Virus record (IMG/VR): IMGVR_UViG_3300050821_003256
Span: 1 to 35,892 of that record
Direction: 5' to 3' (one strand)
DNA from: a virus
DNA length: 35,892 bases
The notes under the pieces are model-generated. The model was not told the DNA's origin. It did no database searches and saw only the letters and a list, made by a program, of their open reading frames with translations. This document shows positions 1-7,419 of this stretch, piece after piece. The position numbers and the translations under genes were made by a program. Positions within the stretch are counted from its first letter, which is position 1. Each line of letters opens with the position of its first letter.

Positions 1-62
1 ATACATGGGCCGCTTTGGTCAATTACATTGGCACACTGAAAAAGAAGGCGAGGTCCGGCTAA
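1..62 (+). CDS. 3' end of small unknown gene that starts at 35721 (crosses the window ends)
   Basis: If the two window ends are joined, the frame open at the right edge continues from base 1 without a stop for 19 codons and ends with TAA at 60-62. That TAA overlaps the ATG of the next gene (TAATG), the same coupling seen at many junctions in this genome. The whole product would be 77 residues, mostly helical and rich in basic residues, ending in LKKKARSG. No function recognised. An ATG at 5 in another frame gives a longer version of the next gene, but it would run through this C-terminus. Confidence 0.6.
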   Translation, partial: TWAALVNYIGTLKKKARSG

Positions 63-271
63 TGCGAGACAGATATTACGGGGAAACGCCGATGGATCTG
101 AAAGCTGCCGCCGACCTCCGAATCGAGGCTGACAAGCTGATGGAGTCGGCCCGAAGGCTGATCGTGACCGGAGAACTCGATACGGCCGTCCTATGCTCCG
201 TCGCGGGCCGGGTTGCCGAGTGCGCCGGGGCGTTGAGGTATATTGCCGACGCCATCGAAATTCCGAGGTAG
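62..271 (+). CDS. small hypothetical protein, 69 aa
   Basis: This reads MRDRYYGETP and then an alanine-rich helical stretch (LKAAADLRIEADKLMESARR) ending IADAIEIPR. The start at 62 is chosen because its ATG overlaps the TAA of the gene that crosses the window ends. An in-frame ATG at 5 would add 19 residues, and one at 92 has a GGGGA upstream. No domain, signal peptide or membrane segment is seen. It lies in the rightward unit, with the next gene starting 1 nt after its stop. Function unknown; probably a helical accessory protein. Confidence 0.6.
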   Translation: MRDRYYGETPMDLKAAADLRIEADKLMESARRLIVTGELDTAVLCSVAGRVAECAGALRYIADAIEIPR

Positions 272-272
272 A

Positions 273-545
273 ATGTCGAGAATGAGCGCATCGAACAAAC
301 CATACATTGAGCCACAAGCACAACGAGCTTGGCCCGAGCATTCCTGCTACGAGTGGAATCGGCAGCATTACATCTCGACTCCCGAATATCTGGCAACGAT
401 GTGCGGGACCTGTAATCACATCACCGGATTCAAGTGGCGCAGCCCCTGGCGCAGATTCGTCAGTCTGTTCACTTCGGAGCCGACACTTCGAAAAGAAGTG
501 AAGTTTGTGCTTAGAGAGTGGTGGTGGAAGCGATTTGTTCGATGA
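273..545 (+). CDS. small Cys/Trp-rich hypothetical protein, 90 aa
   Basis: The start at 273 follows a GAGG 4 nt upstream, inside the end of the preceding gene; an ATG at 282 is the alternative. A middle segment has HSC, then HYISTPEYLATMCGTCNH. One CxxC pair plus nearby Cys and His could bind a metal, but this is not a recognised zinc-finger family. The C-terminus is aromatic and basic (EWWWKRFVR). The stop overlaps an ATG at 542 (ATGA). Function unknown. Confidence 0.6.
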   Translation: MSRMSASNKPYIEPQAQRAWPEHSCYEWNRQHYISTPEYLATMCGTCNHITGFKWRSPWRRFVSLFTSEPTLRKEVKFVLREWWWKRFVR

Positions 546-619
546 GACTCTACTGGTTCCTCGTTTGGATGTGGCACGAATTTCGAATCACAAGGAGAGC
601 TAAATGGCGAGTTTTGTAA
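542..619 (+). CDS. possible 25-aa basic/aromatic peptide
   Basis: A tiny frame whose ATG overlaps the stop of the previous gene (ATGA). It encodes MRLYWFLVWMWHEFRITRR and a few more basic residues, a hydrophobic N-terminus followed by a basic tail. It overlaps the start of the next gene (604) and covers that gene's strong ribosome binding site. Translation here could couple the two genes or produce a small membrane peptide. The only support is the overlap pattern, so it may be spurious. Confidence 0.25.
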   Translation: MRLYWFLVWMWHEFRITRRAKWRVL

Positions 620-1101
620 GCGTGTTGAAAAAGATCGGCGAAGTGATTGTCGATGCGGCGGGCATCCTTACCGGGGTCGGCCCGCTCATCACAAACCTCA
701 TCCCGGCAGGGTCGCAAGCAAACACCGTGGTCGGCACGGCGATCAGCGATCTCACGCAGATCGGCAGCATTGTAACGACGGTCGAATCGGCGTTCTCGGC
801 GGTCACGACAGCGAAGACAGGCCCATTGAAGCTTCAGGCTGCCGCGCCGCTCGTCAGCCAGATCATCCAGCAATCGGCGCTCGTGGCCGGACATCCGATT
901 GCCAATTCGACGCTGTTCAATCAGGGAGTAACCGAAGTGACGCAAGGCGTGGTCGATATTCTGAACTCGCTCAATTCGGGAGGCGTCGGAACTCAGGGAA
1001 GCGTGCCTGCTCCGGCATCCACGGGAGCCGTGCCAGTGCCATCGGCAACGATCCCGCCCGCGTTGTTGCCGACGACTGTGCCGCCCACAGCTTCGGTCTA
1101 G
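604..1101 (+). CDS. hypothetical phage protein, 165 aa, hydrophobic N-terminus and Pro-rich tail
   Basis: A near-perfect AAGGAGAG lies 4 nt before the ATG, the strongest ribosome site of the left end. Residues 1-35 form an amphipathic-to-hydrophobic helix (VLKKIGEVIVDAAGILTGVG). Residues 36-125 are rich in Val, Thr, Ser and Ala, and the last 35 are Pro/Ala/Thr-rich and probably disordered. It resembles small uncharacterised proteins I associate with phage structural or lysis regions, but I recognise no named family. It is the last gene of the rightward unit and converges on the leftward late genes across the hairpin at 1117-1151. A membrane-associated role is possible but unproven. Confidence 0.75.
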   Translation: MASFVSVLKKIGEVIVDAAGILTGVGPLITNLIPAGSQANTVVGTAISDLTQIGSIVTTVESAFSAVTTAKTGPLKLQAAAPLVSQIIQQSALVAGHPIANSTLFNQGVTEVTQGVVDILNSLNSGGVGTQGSVPAPASTGAVPVPSATIPPALLPTTVPPTASV

Positions 1102-1116
1102 ACGTTGTACCAGAGC

Positions 1117-1151
1117 CCCGGCCCGATGAGTAATCCGAACATTGGGCCGGG
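1117..1151. terminator. GC-rich hairpin between convergent genes, likely bidirectional terminator
   Basis: Bases 1117-1128 pair with 1140-1151: eight uninterrupted G-C pairs, one G-T wobble, then three more pairs, closing an 11-nt loop. The hairpin sits in the 58-nt gap between the stops of the rightward gene (1101) and the leftward gene (1160). No T-run follows on either strand, so termination would be factor-dependent, or the hairpin would block read-through or protect 3' ends. Confidence 0.6.
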
Positions 1152-1159
1152 TGTCGAAA

Positions 1160-1543
1160 TCAGTCTGTGTAGGTTAAGGTCATCACGGCCTTCGTGAATC
1201 CAGCCGAATTCCCTTCGCCGTAGGACACGTCACACTGGAAATTCCCGCTTGTGTAGGTATCGTCATTCCCTTTTCCGGTCAGGTTTCCGGTGCCGTGAAA
1301 TGTGATCGTGAGATGATAATGATTCCCTACCGGAACAAACGTCCATGAATCGATCACCGCGTCCGATGGTCCCCACTGCTGAAAGTTGAGAACCTTAGCT
1401 CCGTTGTCATCGCTCGACAGGAATGCACCTGTGGCAACGAGCACCGGAGGCACGGCTTCATCGGCCATTGGAATCGTACCCTGCAGTGGAGTCTTGAATC
1501 CAGCCTGTCCTTGGTTGCTCTGCTTTAGAGTTGCGGTTGCCAT
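1160..1543 (-). CDS. hypothetical protein, last gene of the late unit, 127 aa
   Basis: An AAGGAG sits 6 nt upstream of the ATG, overlapping the end of the preceding gene, whose TAA directly abuts this start. The product looks beta-rich: alternating hydrophobics, DSWTFVPVGNHYHLTITFHG, then a Gly/Thr/Asn stretch and a final AVMTLTYTD strand. No signal peptide or membrane segment. No family recognised. Its position after the lysis-like genes and its beta-sandwich look allow a virion-surface or host-interaction role, but this is only a guess. Confidence 0.7.
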   Translation of the reverse strand: MATATLKQSNQGQAGFKTPLQGTIPMADEAVPPVLVATGAFLSSDDNGAKVLNFQQWGPSDAVIDSWTFVPVGNHYHLTITFHGTGNLTGKGNDDTYTSGNFQCDVSYGEGNSAGFTKAVMTLTYTD

Positions 1544-1948
1544 TTATGGCTCCTTATCGTTATCGGATTTGAAGATCGAATCGACCTGCCGCACTACTTG
1601 GAGTCGATGATCCCCGGAGTTCCAGATGGACTCTCGGGCTTCTCGGGGCAGGATAATACAACCCTCCGATGCATTCCCTGGCCGTTCGACAGAATCCCCA
1701 TGTACGAGAAACCCACTACGCCCAAACATAGCGTTACCAGCGTCGGGGAGCAAGGGAAGCGCGTATGGTCCGTGGGTAGGGCTGTCGATGGGTCCTTCAA
1801 TGTCATAGAATCCTTCGGGAATGGGTCCCACATTTTGGACATTTTCTTCGTTTGGAGAGTTTTTCCCTTCACCCGCGCCTGAGTACCCTTCGGCAAGCAA
1901 GCCAGTCGGCCCGTACATTCGACCTTCCGATTGACTCCATGTCCACAT
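1544..1948 (-). CDS. Tlde1-like (DUF2778) L,D-transpeptidase-type peptidoglycan enzyme, likely lysin
   Basis: The protein (134 aa) has the hallmarks of the Tlde1/DUF2778 domain: MYGPTGLLAEGYSGAGEGKN at residues 11-30, NVGPIPEGFYDI at 39-50, HGPYAL at 59-64, then FGRSGFLVHGD (75-85) and ASEGCIIL (93-100). His83 and Cys97 are the expected catalytic pair of the L,D-transpeptidase-like fold. Relatives include type VI secretion effectors that cleave or exchange peptidoglycan peptides in the periplasm. There is no signal peptide, so access to the wall would depend on a holin. The surrounding small membrane-protein genes support a lysis role. A GGAGG lies 9 nt before the start, and the upstream stop TAG directly abuts the ATG. 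No other endolysin is visible in the window. Confidence 0.8.
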   Translation of the reverse strand: MWTWSQSEGRMYGPTGLLAEGYSGAGEGKNSPNEENVQNVGPIPEGFYDIEGPIDSPTHGPYALPLLPDAGNAMFGRSGFLVHGDSVERPGNASEGCIILPREARESIWNSGDHRLQVVRQVDSIFKSDNDKEP

Positions 1949-2140
1949 CTACCAGGGCCTCCATCCGTGCCGATACAGGACACCGAGCACGAAGAGTCCG
2001 GCAATCACCAAGAGCCACAGCACGACGCGAATCTTCTCTCCCCGAACCGCTTGCTTGAATTCCGGGGAGGGCGTCTTCGGAGCCTCGGGCACCGAGGGAG
2101 AATTGTCCCACCGCTCGTGATCGCTGTTGCCCGTGTGCAT
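1949..2140 (-). CDS. small single-TM protein, lysis-region (holin or spanin candidate), 63 aa
   Basis: The first 36 residues are hydrophilic. One membrane helix follows (about 38-56, VVLWLLVIAGLFVLGVLY), then a short basic tail RHGWRPW. The start overlaps the upstream stop (TAATG), and its own stop abuts the start of the Tlde1-like gene. A single-helix membrane protein directly before a wall enzyme fits a holin accessory or spanin-like role. The topology (long soluble N-terminus, helix near the C-terminus) is not typical of classic holins. Confidence 0.65.
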   Translation of the reverse strand: MHTGNSDHERWDNSPSVPEAPKTPSPEFKQAVRGEKIRVVLWLLVIAGLFVLGVLYRHGWRPW

Positions 2141-2334
2141 TACGAAATCTGATTTACGGTCTGCGTCGAAACGGTCAGATTGAATGTCGTGTTGGTGTTC
2201 GTTGCCGGGGTCGATACGGCAACCTGAATCGGATTCGTTGCCGAAGGCGTCAGCACAACCAGAGGATCACTCGCCGTCCATGTGTCGATGCGCTTGATGG
2301 TCCAGAACTCATTCGACGCTTCGTGTTCCGACAT
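2140..2334 (-). CDS. small hypothetical protein, 64 aa
   Basis: The start at the ATG 2334 gives MSEHEASNEFWTIKRIDTW. A TTG at 2355 would add seven residues but is a poorer start, and neither has a clear ribosome site. The sequence is Thr/Val/Asn-rich and beta-like (VAVSTPATNTNTTFNLTVST), resembling small virion or decoration-type proteins rather than membrane proteins. Its TAA overlaps the next ATG. Function unknown. Confidence 0.55.
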   Translation of the reverse strand: MSEHEASNEFWTIKRIDTWTASDPLVVLTPSATNPIQVAVSTPATNTNTTFNLTVSTQTVNQIS

Positions 2335-2385
2335 AGCGCCCGCAGAGTACCACAACTCAGGTTGCAGGAATGTTCAAAATTAGAC

Positions 2386-2547
2386 TTATCGGCGCAAGAC
2401 GGTCAAAAGAGCGGCGTCCTGCAAGAGAAAGGCGAGCAGGCCGACGCCGAAAGCAATGCGGCCCATCTCCGAGATTTTCGGGTTGGCAGAGAGCGCGTAC
2501 ATCAAAGCGCCGATTACGCACACAAGCAAACTGAGGTAGATAATCAA
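2386..2547 (-). CDS. two-helix small membrane protein, holin-like, TTG start, 53 aa
   Basis: A perfect AAGGAGG lies 5 nt before a TTG at 2547. The product has two hydrophobic segments (about residues 2-19, IIYLSLLVCVIGALMYAL, and 31-51, IAFGVGLLAFLLQDAALLTVL). They are separated by the polar hinge SANPKISEMGR and followed by two arginines. Small phage proteins with an N-P-K-x-S/A-E-x-G-R hinge between two helices are common in lysis regions, and this matches them well. There is no ATG; the start is set by the ribosome site. Likely holin or holin-associated protein of the inner membrane. Confidence 0.75.
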   Translation of the reverse strand: MIIYLSLLVCVIGALMYALSANPKISEMGRIAFGVGLLAFLLQDAALLTVLRR

Positions 2548-2558
2548 AGGTTCCTCCT

Positions 2559-2960
2559 TTACGGCTTCGCTTGCACTGGGGCCGGAGAAGCAGGGAACAT
2601 GGACTGGAAGATGATCTTATACCAAGCGTGCTGCATAAGATAGTTCTGCGCGATGTCGAAAACCAGATGGATGATCGCATACAAGGTCAACCCGGTTATC
2701 ATCAAGGTTCCATTGTGATAGGTCCAGTGCATCCCCACTGAAGTCGCGCTGGCGGCGACAAACCCAAGAATTCGGGCAGCAGTAGGAGTATCGGCATTGA
2801 TCCATGAGAAGATCGGCCATTTACTCGATTTCATTACCTGTATCGCTCCAGATGTGAGGCCATTCGCCTTGAGCTGGCTGATGAACTGGACGACCATCGT
2901 CAACAAGATGCTGTTGTCCACGTTCGATACTGGGATCGGAACTGGAGGAATCTGCATCAT
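2559..2960 (-). CDS. phage membrane protein, holin candidate, 133 aa
   Basis: The start is fixed at 2960: AAGGAA sits upstream and the ATG overlaps the TGA of the zinc protein (ATGA). A second ATG at 2957 follows at once. The N-terminal half has a hydrophobic helix near NSILLTMVVQFISQLKANG. The motif SSKWPIFSWINAD precedes a second hydrophobic stretch (ARILGFVAASATSVGMHW), and GTLMITGLTLYAIIHLVFD forms a third. This layout (KW-P-W-x-xA/D motif, aliphatic helix, then TLxITGLT) recurs in uncharacterised phage membrane proteins near lysis genes. A holin role is plausible, not shown. Confidence 0.7.
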   Translation of the reverse strand: MMQIPPVPIPVSNVDNSILLTMVVQFISQLKANGLTSGAIQVMKSSKWPIFSWINADTPTAARILGFVAASATSVGMHWTYHNGTLMITGLTLYAIIHLVFDIAQNYLMQHAWYKIIFQSMFPASPAPVQAKP

Positions 2961-3142
2961 ATTCTTCCTTTCGGATAATCCGAACAAACATGCGCTGCGA
3001 AGGATTGAGCCAGGTGCAACTCGAAGTGGTCTTTCATTTCTTCCATCGTATCCCCGGAAATCGTTTCGGGAGCCTTGAAACGCCATGCGCAATTTGAACA
3101 GCGCCAAGAATAATCGCGCTTGTCCTTGATGAGCGTGCGCAA
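2957..3142 (-). CDS. small zinc-binding-type protein (CxxC ... H ... H ... C), 61 aa
   Basis: The TTG start at 3142 has AGGGA upstream and lies 1 nt after the stop of the upstream gene. Its own TGA overlaps the ATG of the membrane protein. WRCSNCAWRF provides a CxxC knuckle, and MKDHFELHLAQSFAAHVC supplies later His and Cys ligands, a likely single zinc site. I recall similar W-x-C-S-x-C-x-W-x-F ... F-x-x-H-x-C proteins from Acidobacteriota, one of two weak host hints here. Function unknown; perhaps a regulator or adaptor. Confidence 0.65.
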   Translation of the reverse strand: MRTLIKDKRDYSWRCSNCAWRFKAPETISGDTMEEMKDHFELHLAQSFAAHVCSDYPKGRI

Positions 3143-3143
3143 T

Positions 3144-3428
3144 CTATTCCCTGTACGCTTCCTGCCTCAATTGCTCGGCAATCTGCTTTGCGTCTTCTAA
3201 ATCCTTGGCCGTCACGATCTGCGTGTAAACCATGTGCAGCCACCGGCGCTGCGCCTTCGCTTCGATGTCTCGGGCCTTTTTCCCTACGCCATCGACCTGA
3301 GACTTAAGCCCGGCATCACCTTCTTCCCGGCGTCGTTGTTCCCACTTCAGCGTGAGAGTGACGGTAGTGTAGAAGACCGTGGCCGCGACCACAACACTGA
3401 CGAGCCATTGCAGTGCCGAAAGGCTCAC
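3144..3428 (-). CDS. membrane-anchored coiled-coil protein, i-spanin-like candidate, 94 aa
   Basis: The GTG start overlaps the upstream TGA (GTGA). An N-terminal hydrophobic helix (residues about 6-26, QWLVSVVVAATVFYTTVTLTL) is followed by a long charged helix rich in K/R/E with a coiled-coil look (KWEQRRREEGDAGLKSQV ... EDAKQIAEQLRQEAYRE). A short N-terminal anchor plus a periplasmic helix is the topology of inner-membrane spanins, and the lysis-region location agrees. No overlapping outer-membrane lipoprotein frame was noticed, so the spanin call is tentative. Confidence 0.65.
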   Translation of the reverse strand: MSLSALQWLVSVVVAATVFYTTVTLTLKWEQRRREEGDAGLKSQVDGVGKKARDIEAKAQRRWLHMVYTQIVTAKDLEDAKQIAEQLRQEAYRE

Positions 3429-3661
3429 GGGATCGGCTCGATCCCGAGCTTCTTAATCACCTGAAACAGCACCGTGTCGATGAACAGGTCTTTCTTCAAG
3501 AGTTCCAGTTTCAGGTGCTCAATATGGGCATCCTTCACTTCGTCGATGATCGAAGCATGTAGGCAGCACCAAGGCCGCTTTCCCGGAACGCCGAGTCCGA
3601 CGCCGTAATGCGTGACAGGCTTATCGCAACCTGGCGAACTGCATCGAGAGTCGCCGGACAT
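3425..3661 (-). CDS. small Cys-rich protein with helical C-terminus, 78 aa
   Basis: The N-terminal half carries Cys7, Cys12, Cys32, Cys33 and His35 (CSSPGC ... WCCLH), a likely zinc-binding knot. The rest is a leucine-rich helix (HIEHLKLELLKKDLFIDTVLFQVIKKLG). The ATG at 3661 has only a weak ribosome site. The 43-nt gap upstream separates it from the fibre gene. Function unknown. It is coupled by a 4-nt overlap to the anchor/coiled-coil gene. Confidence 0.65.
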   Translation of the reverse strand: MSGDSRCSSPGCDKPVTHYGVGLGVPGKRPWCCLHASIIDEVKDAHIEHLKLELLKKDLFIDTVLFQVIKKLGIEPIP

Positions 3662-3704
3662 GGTTCGATTGTATCCAACATGTAAATTAGCTCAAGCACA
3701 TAAT

Positions 3705-5792
3705 CTAAGGCGCTCTCTTAAACGCGACACCAGCCGCCGCCCAATTTCCAGTCGCGGCAGACATCGTGACATTTGCCGTACCCCCGGAGCAGGTTTGATC
3801 TTCGGTAAGTGTTCCGTTGTTGGGATTGCCGCGTGTGGTGAATCCACCTCCAGGCACGGATAGGCCCGTTGCAAGTGCGCCGCCAATTCCAAAAACCAAG
3901 TCGCCATTCGTGCAGGTATAACTTCCGCTTGCGAGAGCCGTACCATTGCCGTTTGCCGATGCTCCGGCTCCGTCCACGGGAGAAGTTGGAGCAATTCCGC
4001 TATACTCCGCTACCGTCACACCATGATTCGCCGTGCAGACATTGACGCTGCTCGTATCCGTGACGGTCTCCGCACCGCCAACAACAGCCACGGCGTAGAA
4101 GATTTGCACATATCCGTTTCCAGCCGGAGTTGCTTGCTGCGCAATAGCCGACGTGATGGTGTTGGCGCTGTCGGTGACAGTGAATGTTGGAGCACCGCCC
4201 GCTGTGTCGCAATAGACGCTGATCGCCAGGAAGTCTCCAGGCTGAACGTGCGTCGTAAGCGTAACCGCCGTCGTAGCGGTATTCGAGGTTGCGGCATTCG
4301 ACTGGATCGGCTGCCAAGTCGCTACAGGTTGTCCGACCCATATGCCATTGACGCGGTACACATAGTTGTGAGTTCCGGTTCCGGTGATGACTCTTCCCGT
4401 CGTGCAGTTCGAGCAAAATCCGTGTGACCCATCTCCGACTGGAGTAGGCAGAGAGGCAAACGGCAGTTGTGGAGTGTCGAACACCCAGGTATCGGCGGTA
4501 CTCCCGGTTCCAGCATCAAGCGTGGTGTCTCCAGGCTGGATGTCCACGTACTCCGTATTGTTGTTTTGTGTGTCGGTGCGCTTGATGCAAAACGTCAAGT
4601 GGACGCAGCCCTCATTGCGGACGATCACGGACCAATTCGTATTCAGGTTGTTGGAATTGTTGAGAAAGAATCCGTATGCTTGCGCTCCGCCTGACACCAC
4701 TCCAAAGTGGTTATTTTCCGCAAAGAGCATGTTCAAGTTGTGCGTTCCGCTGGGGTTATCGCAAATTCCGTAATTCAAATCCGCGCCATTCGTGTCGGAA
4801 ATTTGCGTCTGATTCGCTATAAATCTGTCACCGATCATGTCGCCCTTCGCAGCGATGGCGCAGATGCCGGAAACCGCCCCCGCGATGTTCAAGGCCGAGG
4901 AATTGCCGATGATATTCATTTGGTTCCCGGTGATGTCGATTCCATCGCCAAGGGAGGTAGAGACAGTGTTGAATTCGACAAAATCGCTTGCGGAGGAAAC
5001 CGCTGGGACTCCGGATGCAGAACTCACTACGTTATTGAACTGTATCCATCCCGATCCAGCGGTATTTTTAATGGCCGTGGCCGCTTCTCCCGAAACGGTA
5101 TTCCGTTCAATAAGCGCTCCCGATCCGCCGCTCTGCACGATTCCATTGCCAGTGAACGATCCACTCACACCGACTAAAGTCAGGCACCGAATAAACGTTG
5201 CGTTCGCTGTGATTGTGAATTGGTCGATATTTCCAGCCTTCGTGAAAATGGCCGGAGTTCCATTGCAAGCGTCAATTCCTGAGCCGCTATTTCCGAGAGT
5301 CACATTCGCGGATTGCGAGATCGCCTGTCCCGAAAACGTGTAGATAACAGGCTTGGCTGTCGTGACTGCCGTCGAGAGAGTAAGCGCTCCGGTAAGATTG
5401 TCACCCTTGCACGTTCCACCCACTGCTGGAAGTGCGGTCGCACAAGCATTCATCTTTGCGCCAAGATCAGCACCAGAGATTCCTGCCATATCGAGAACAA
5501 TTGTTCCACCGGATGCGGAATTTGTCGCCGAAGCATACAGGGATTGTCCCGCGCTTGCCGTTACTCCACCGCCTGATGTGGTAATAATCTGCCATGACCC
5601 GGCATTACAGGAATAAGCATTCCCATTCGAGTCGTTTGTGTAGAAAGTTCCAGCTGTGCATGAGCCGGTTGGCGCTCCCGTCCCATGTGTCCCTCCGCCC
5701 GTAGCCGGTGCATTAAATCCACCCGCTTGCCCGAAAGCGCGTGATGCGCACAGAATCAAAACCAGAAACATGAGAACTTTTGCGGCTTTCAT
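3705..5792 (-). CDS. tail fibre/spike-like protein with signal peptide, beta-helix and C-terminal beta domain, 695 aa
   Basis: GGAGGGAC precedes the ATG at 5792 by 5 nt, so an in-frame start at 5813 is rejected. Residues 1-22 form a Sec-type signal peptide (MKAAKVLMFLVLILCASRAFG, then QA). A Gly/Asn/Ser-rich fibre-like stretch follows. From about 125 to 400 short N/G/I/V repeats (ALIERNTVSG, FVEFNTVST, MNIIGNSSA) form a right-handed pectate-lyase-type beta-helix. The C-terminal 200 residues look like a separate beta-sandwich (TVAEYSGIAPTSPVDGAG ... WAAAGVAFKRAP), a module I associate with secreted Acidobacteriota proteins. The protein probably binds or cleaves a host polysaccharide. The export signal is unusual for a virion protein, since assembly takes place in the cytoplasm. 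Confidence 0.75.
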   Translation of the reverse strand: MKAAKVLMFLVLILCASRAFGQAGGFNAPATGGGTHGTGAPTGSCTAGTFYTNDSNGNAYSCNAGSWQIITTSGGGVTASAGQSLYASATNSASGGTIVLDMAGISGADLGAKMNACATALPAVGGTCKGDNLTGALTLSTAVTTAKPVIYTFSGQAISQSANVTLGNSGSGIDACNGTPAIFTKAGNIDQFTITANATFIRCLTLVGVSGSFTGNGIVQSGGSGALIERNTVSGEAATAIKNTAGSGWIQFNNVVSSASGVPAVSSASDFVEFNTVSTSLGDGIDITGNQMNIIGNSSALNIAGAVSGICAIAAKGDMIGDRFIANQTQISDTNGADLNYGICDNPSGTHNLNMLFAENNHFGVVSGGAQAYGFFLNNSNNLNTNWSVIVRNEGCVHLTFCIKRTDTQNNNTEYVDIQPGDTTLDAGTGSTADTWVFDTPQLPFASLPTPVGDGSHGFCSNCTTGRVITGTGTHNYVYRVNGIWVGQPVATWQPIQSNAATSNTATTAVTLTTHVQPGDFLAISVYCDTAGGAPTFTVTDSANTITSAIAQQATPAGNGYVQIFYAVAVVGGAETVTDTSSVNVCTANHGVTVAEYSGIAPTSPVDGAGASANGNGTALASGSYTCTNGDLVFGIGGALATGLSVPGGGFTTRGNPNNGTLTEDQTCSGGTANVTMSAATGNWAAAGVAFKRAP

Positions 5793-5814
5793 TGTCCCTC
5801 CGAAATTTCGCACC

Positions 5815-7419
5815 TCAGTTCTTAATTGCCGTCATGGTACAAACAAACGGACCACCGACAGGCCCCTTGCCCAGAATCATAATGTTCATTCCAGCCGGAG
5901 GAATGGATTGATTGAGCGCCCCAGCCGTCCATGCCCCGGAGGATGGCCGAGCGTTGCCGTTCAGGTCCGAGCACAGCGGCACGAGATTCCCGGTGCAAAG
6001 ACTTGTCAAATTCACGCCGACGCCGATAAGCCCTGAACCTCCAGTCGGCACTCCCGTGCTGCTATTCACGCCGAGACTTGTGAGTTTGTTTCCATGCGAA
6101 TCGCCGCCGCAGGACGATTTCCAGTTTGCGAAGGTGGCGTCGTTTGTGCCATTGCAGACCCAGGGAGAATTGCCGCTCGTTCCGATGGCCCCGTAGAAAT
6201 TGTAATCGAGCGTCGTGAACGAGGCTGTCCCAGTCACAACGTACTGACCGTAATTCTCCGTCGCATTATTTTCGGCTGTGATGCCAGTCCCGTAGAGGTC
6301 AATAGCTTCGACGTTGCTGCTTGTCGTCGCACAGCCAAGGAATGTGTTATTCGCGAGGAGGGCAAATCCCGCCCCGGCGTTCTGCGTGCGCGTCGTTATC
6401 GGAGGATTCGAGTTGACACACTGCTGAATCGCCACGTTGTTGAACACGTACAGATTGGCCGGTGGAGCGACCTCGATAAACAAAAAGTTTGATGTCGTGC
6501 AGCACGTTCCCCAGTTTCCATCCGAGCGATTGTTGTAGATGTAAAGACCGAGCGAATCCGAGGACGTGTTCATGTAATTGTGAATGCAGTTGTGATGGTA
6601 GGTATCGGCTCCCGTGTCCCAATTCGAGGCGTCGTGGCAATGATTTCCGTAGAAAAATAGCGTGCGAGTCCCGTTGCCGCTGTTTTCGAGCGCCCAATTG
6701 TTATGCCAGAATTCGTTGTTGTAAATGTTGATCGTGGCCGAGGAGAACTTCTCCATCGAGAGCGCGTTCCCATTGTCGTGGATGTCGTTATCGTGAATCG
6801 AGATTACTCCTGTGCAAGCAGTTGCCGCCGATGAACACTGAAAAGCGAAATTCCCACTGTCCGCGCTGGATGTATTGTCAGATGTAGACGTATGTTGATA
6901 TAGATTACGGATTATTAGATTGCGAATTTCGATGTCATGGCATCCTGAGCAACCTTCAAATGCCTGTGTGGTGACTGACTGATGCGCAAGCCCTGATCCA
7001 TTGGCTGTCGCTTCGACGATCCCAGTTATCCCGGAAGGATACCCCGTAGGGTTTGCAGCTTCATTGGCATAGCAGGTCGTTCCTTGGCCGCATGGCGTTC
7101 CCCCGTCGAAGAGGAGATATCCCTGACTATTTACGTTGATTAGCGGTCCAAACGCAGCACTGACTGCTGATCCCGATTCCCACTTAAATATAAGTGGATT
7201 CCCAGACGATCCGGACCCCAGTATTGAGAAGCCTCCAACAAAACTACACAGATGAATCGTATTCCCAGCAATCTCATCTCCAGCAACCAACGAACTGATC
7301 GCACGAGCGTCGGCGCAATCGTTTCCGGTATTACCTCCAGCCGACGCCTGGGCAACGTAGATATTCGCCGCCATCGCAGGACTCGCCACGAGCAATAGAA
7401 TTGGAATGAGCCATTTCAT
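5815..7419 (-). CDS. secreted-type right-handed beta-helix protein, putative tail fibre/depolymerase, 534 aa
   Basis: The start at 7419 overlaps the upstream TGA (TGATG); a longer start at 7491 lies inside the previous gene. Residues 1-18 are a clear signal peptide (MKWLIPILLLVASPAMA, cleavage before ANIYVAQ). The body has repeated N-x-I-x-N-N and H-D-N-D-I-H-D-N type coils (IEIRNLIIRN, ISIHDNDIHDNGN, INIYNNEFWHNN, LYIYNNRSDGN, LYVFNNVA). These are typical of pectate-lyase-like beta-helices (Pfam Beta_helix type). Several cysteine pairs would suit an oxidising compartment. The C-terminus GKGPVGGPFVCTMTAIKN may be a small cap. A glycan-binding or glycan-cleaving role is likely; no catalytic residues can be assigned. 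Confidence 0.75.
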   Translation of the reverse strand: MKWLIPILLLVASPAMAANIYVAQASAGGNTGNDCADARAISSLVAGDEIAGNTIHLCSFVGGFSILGSGSSGNPLIFKWESGSAVSAAFGPLINVNSQGYLLFDGGTPCGQGTTCYANEAANPTGYPSGITGIVEATANGSGLAHQSVTTQAFEGCSGCHDIEIRNLIIRNLYQHTSTSDNTSSADSGNFAFQCSSAATACTGVISIHDNDIHDNGNALSMEKFSSATINIYNNEFWHNNWALENSGNGTRTLFFYGNHCHDASNWDTGADTYHHNCIHNYMNTSSDSLGLYIYNNRSDGNWGTCCTTSNFLFIEVAPPANLYVFNNVAIQQCVNSNPPITTRTQNAGAGFALLANNTFLGCATTSSNVEAIDLYGTGITAENNATENYGQYVVTGTASFTTLDYNFYGAIGTSGNSPWVCNGTNDATFANWKSSCGGDSHGNKLTSLGVNSSTGVPTGGSGLIGVGVNLTSLCTGNLVPLCSDLNGNARPSSGAWTAGALNQSIPPAGMNIMILGKGPVGGPFVCTMTAIKN

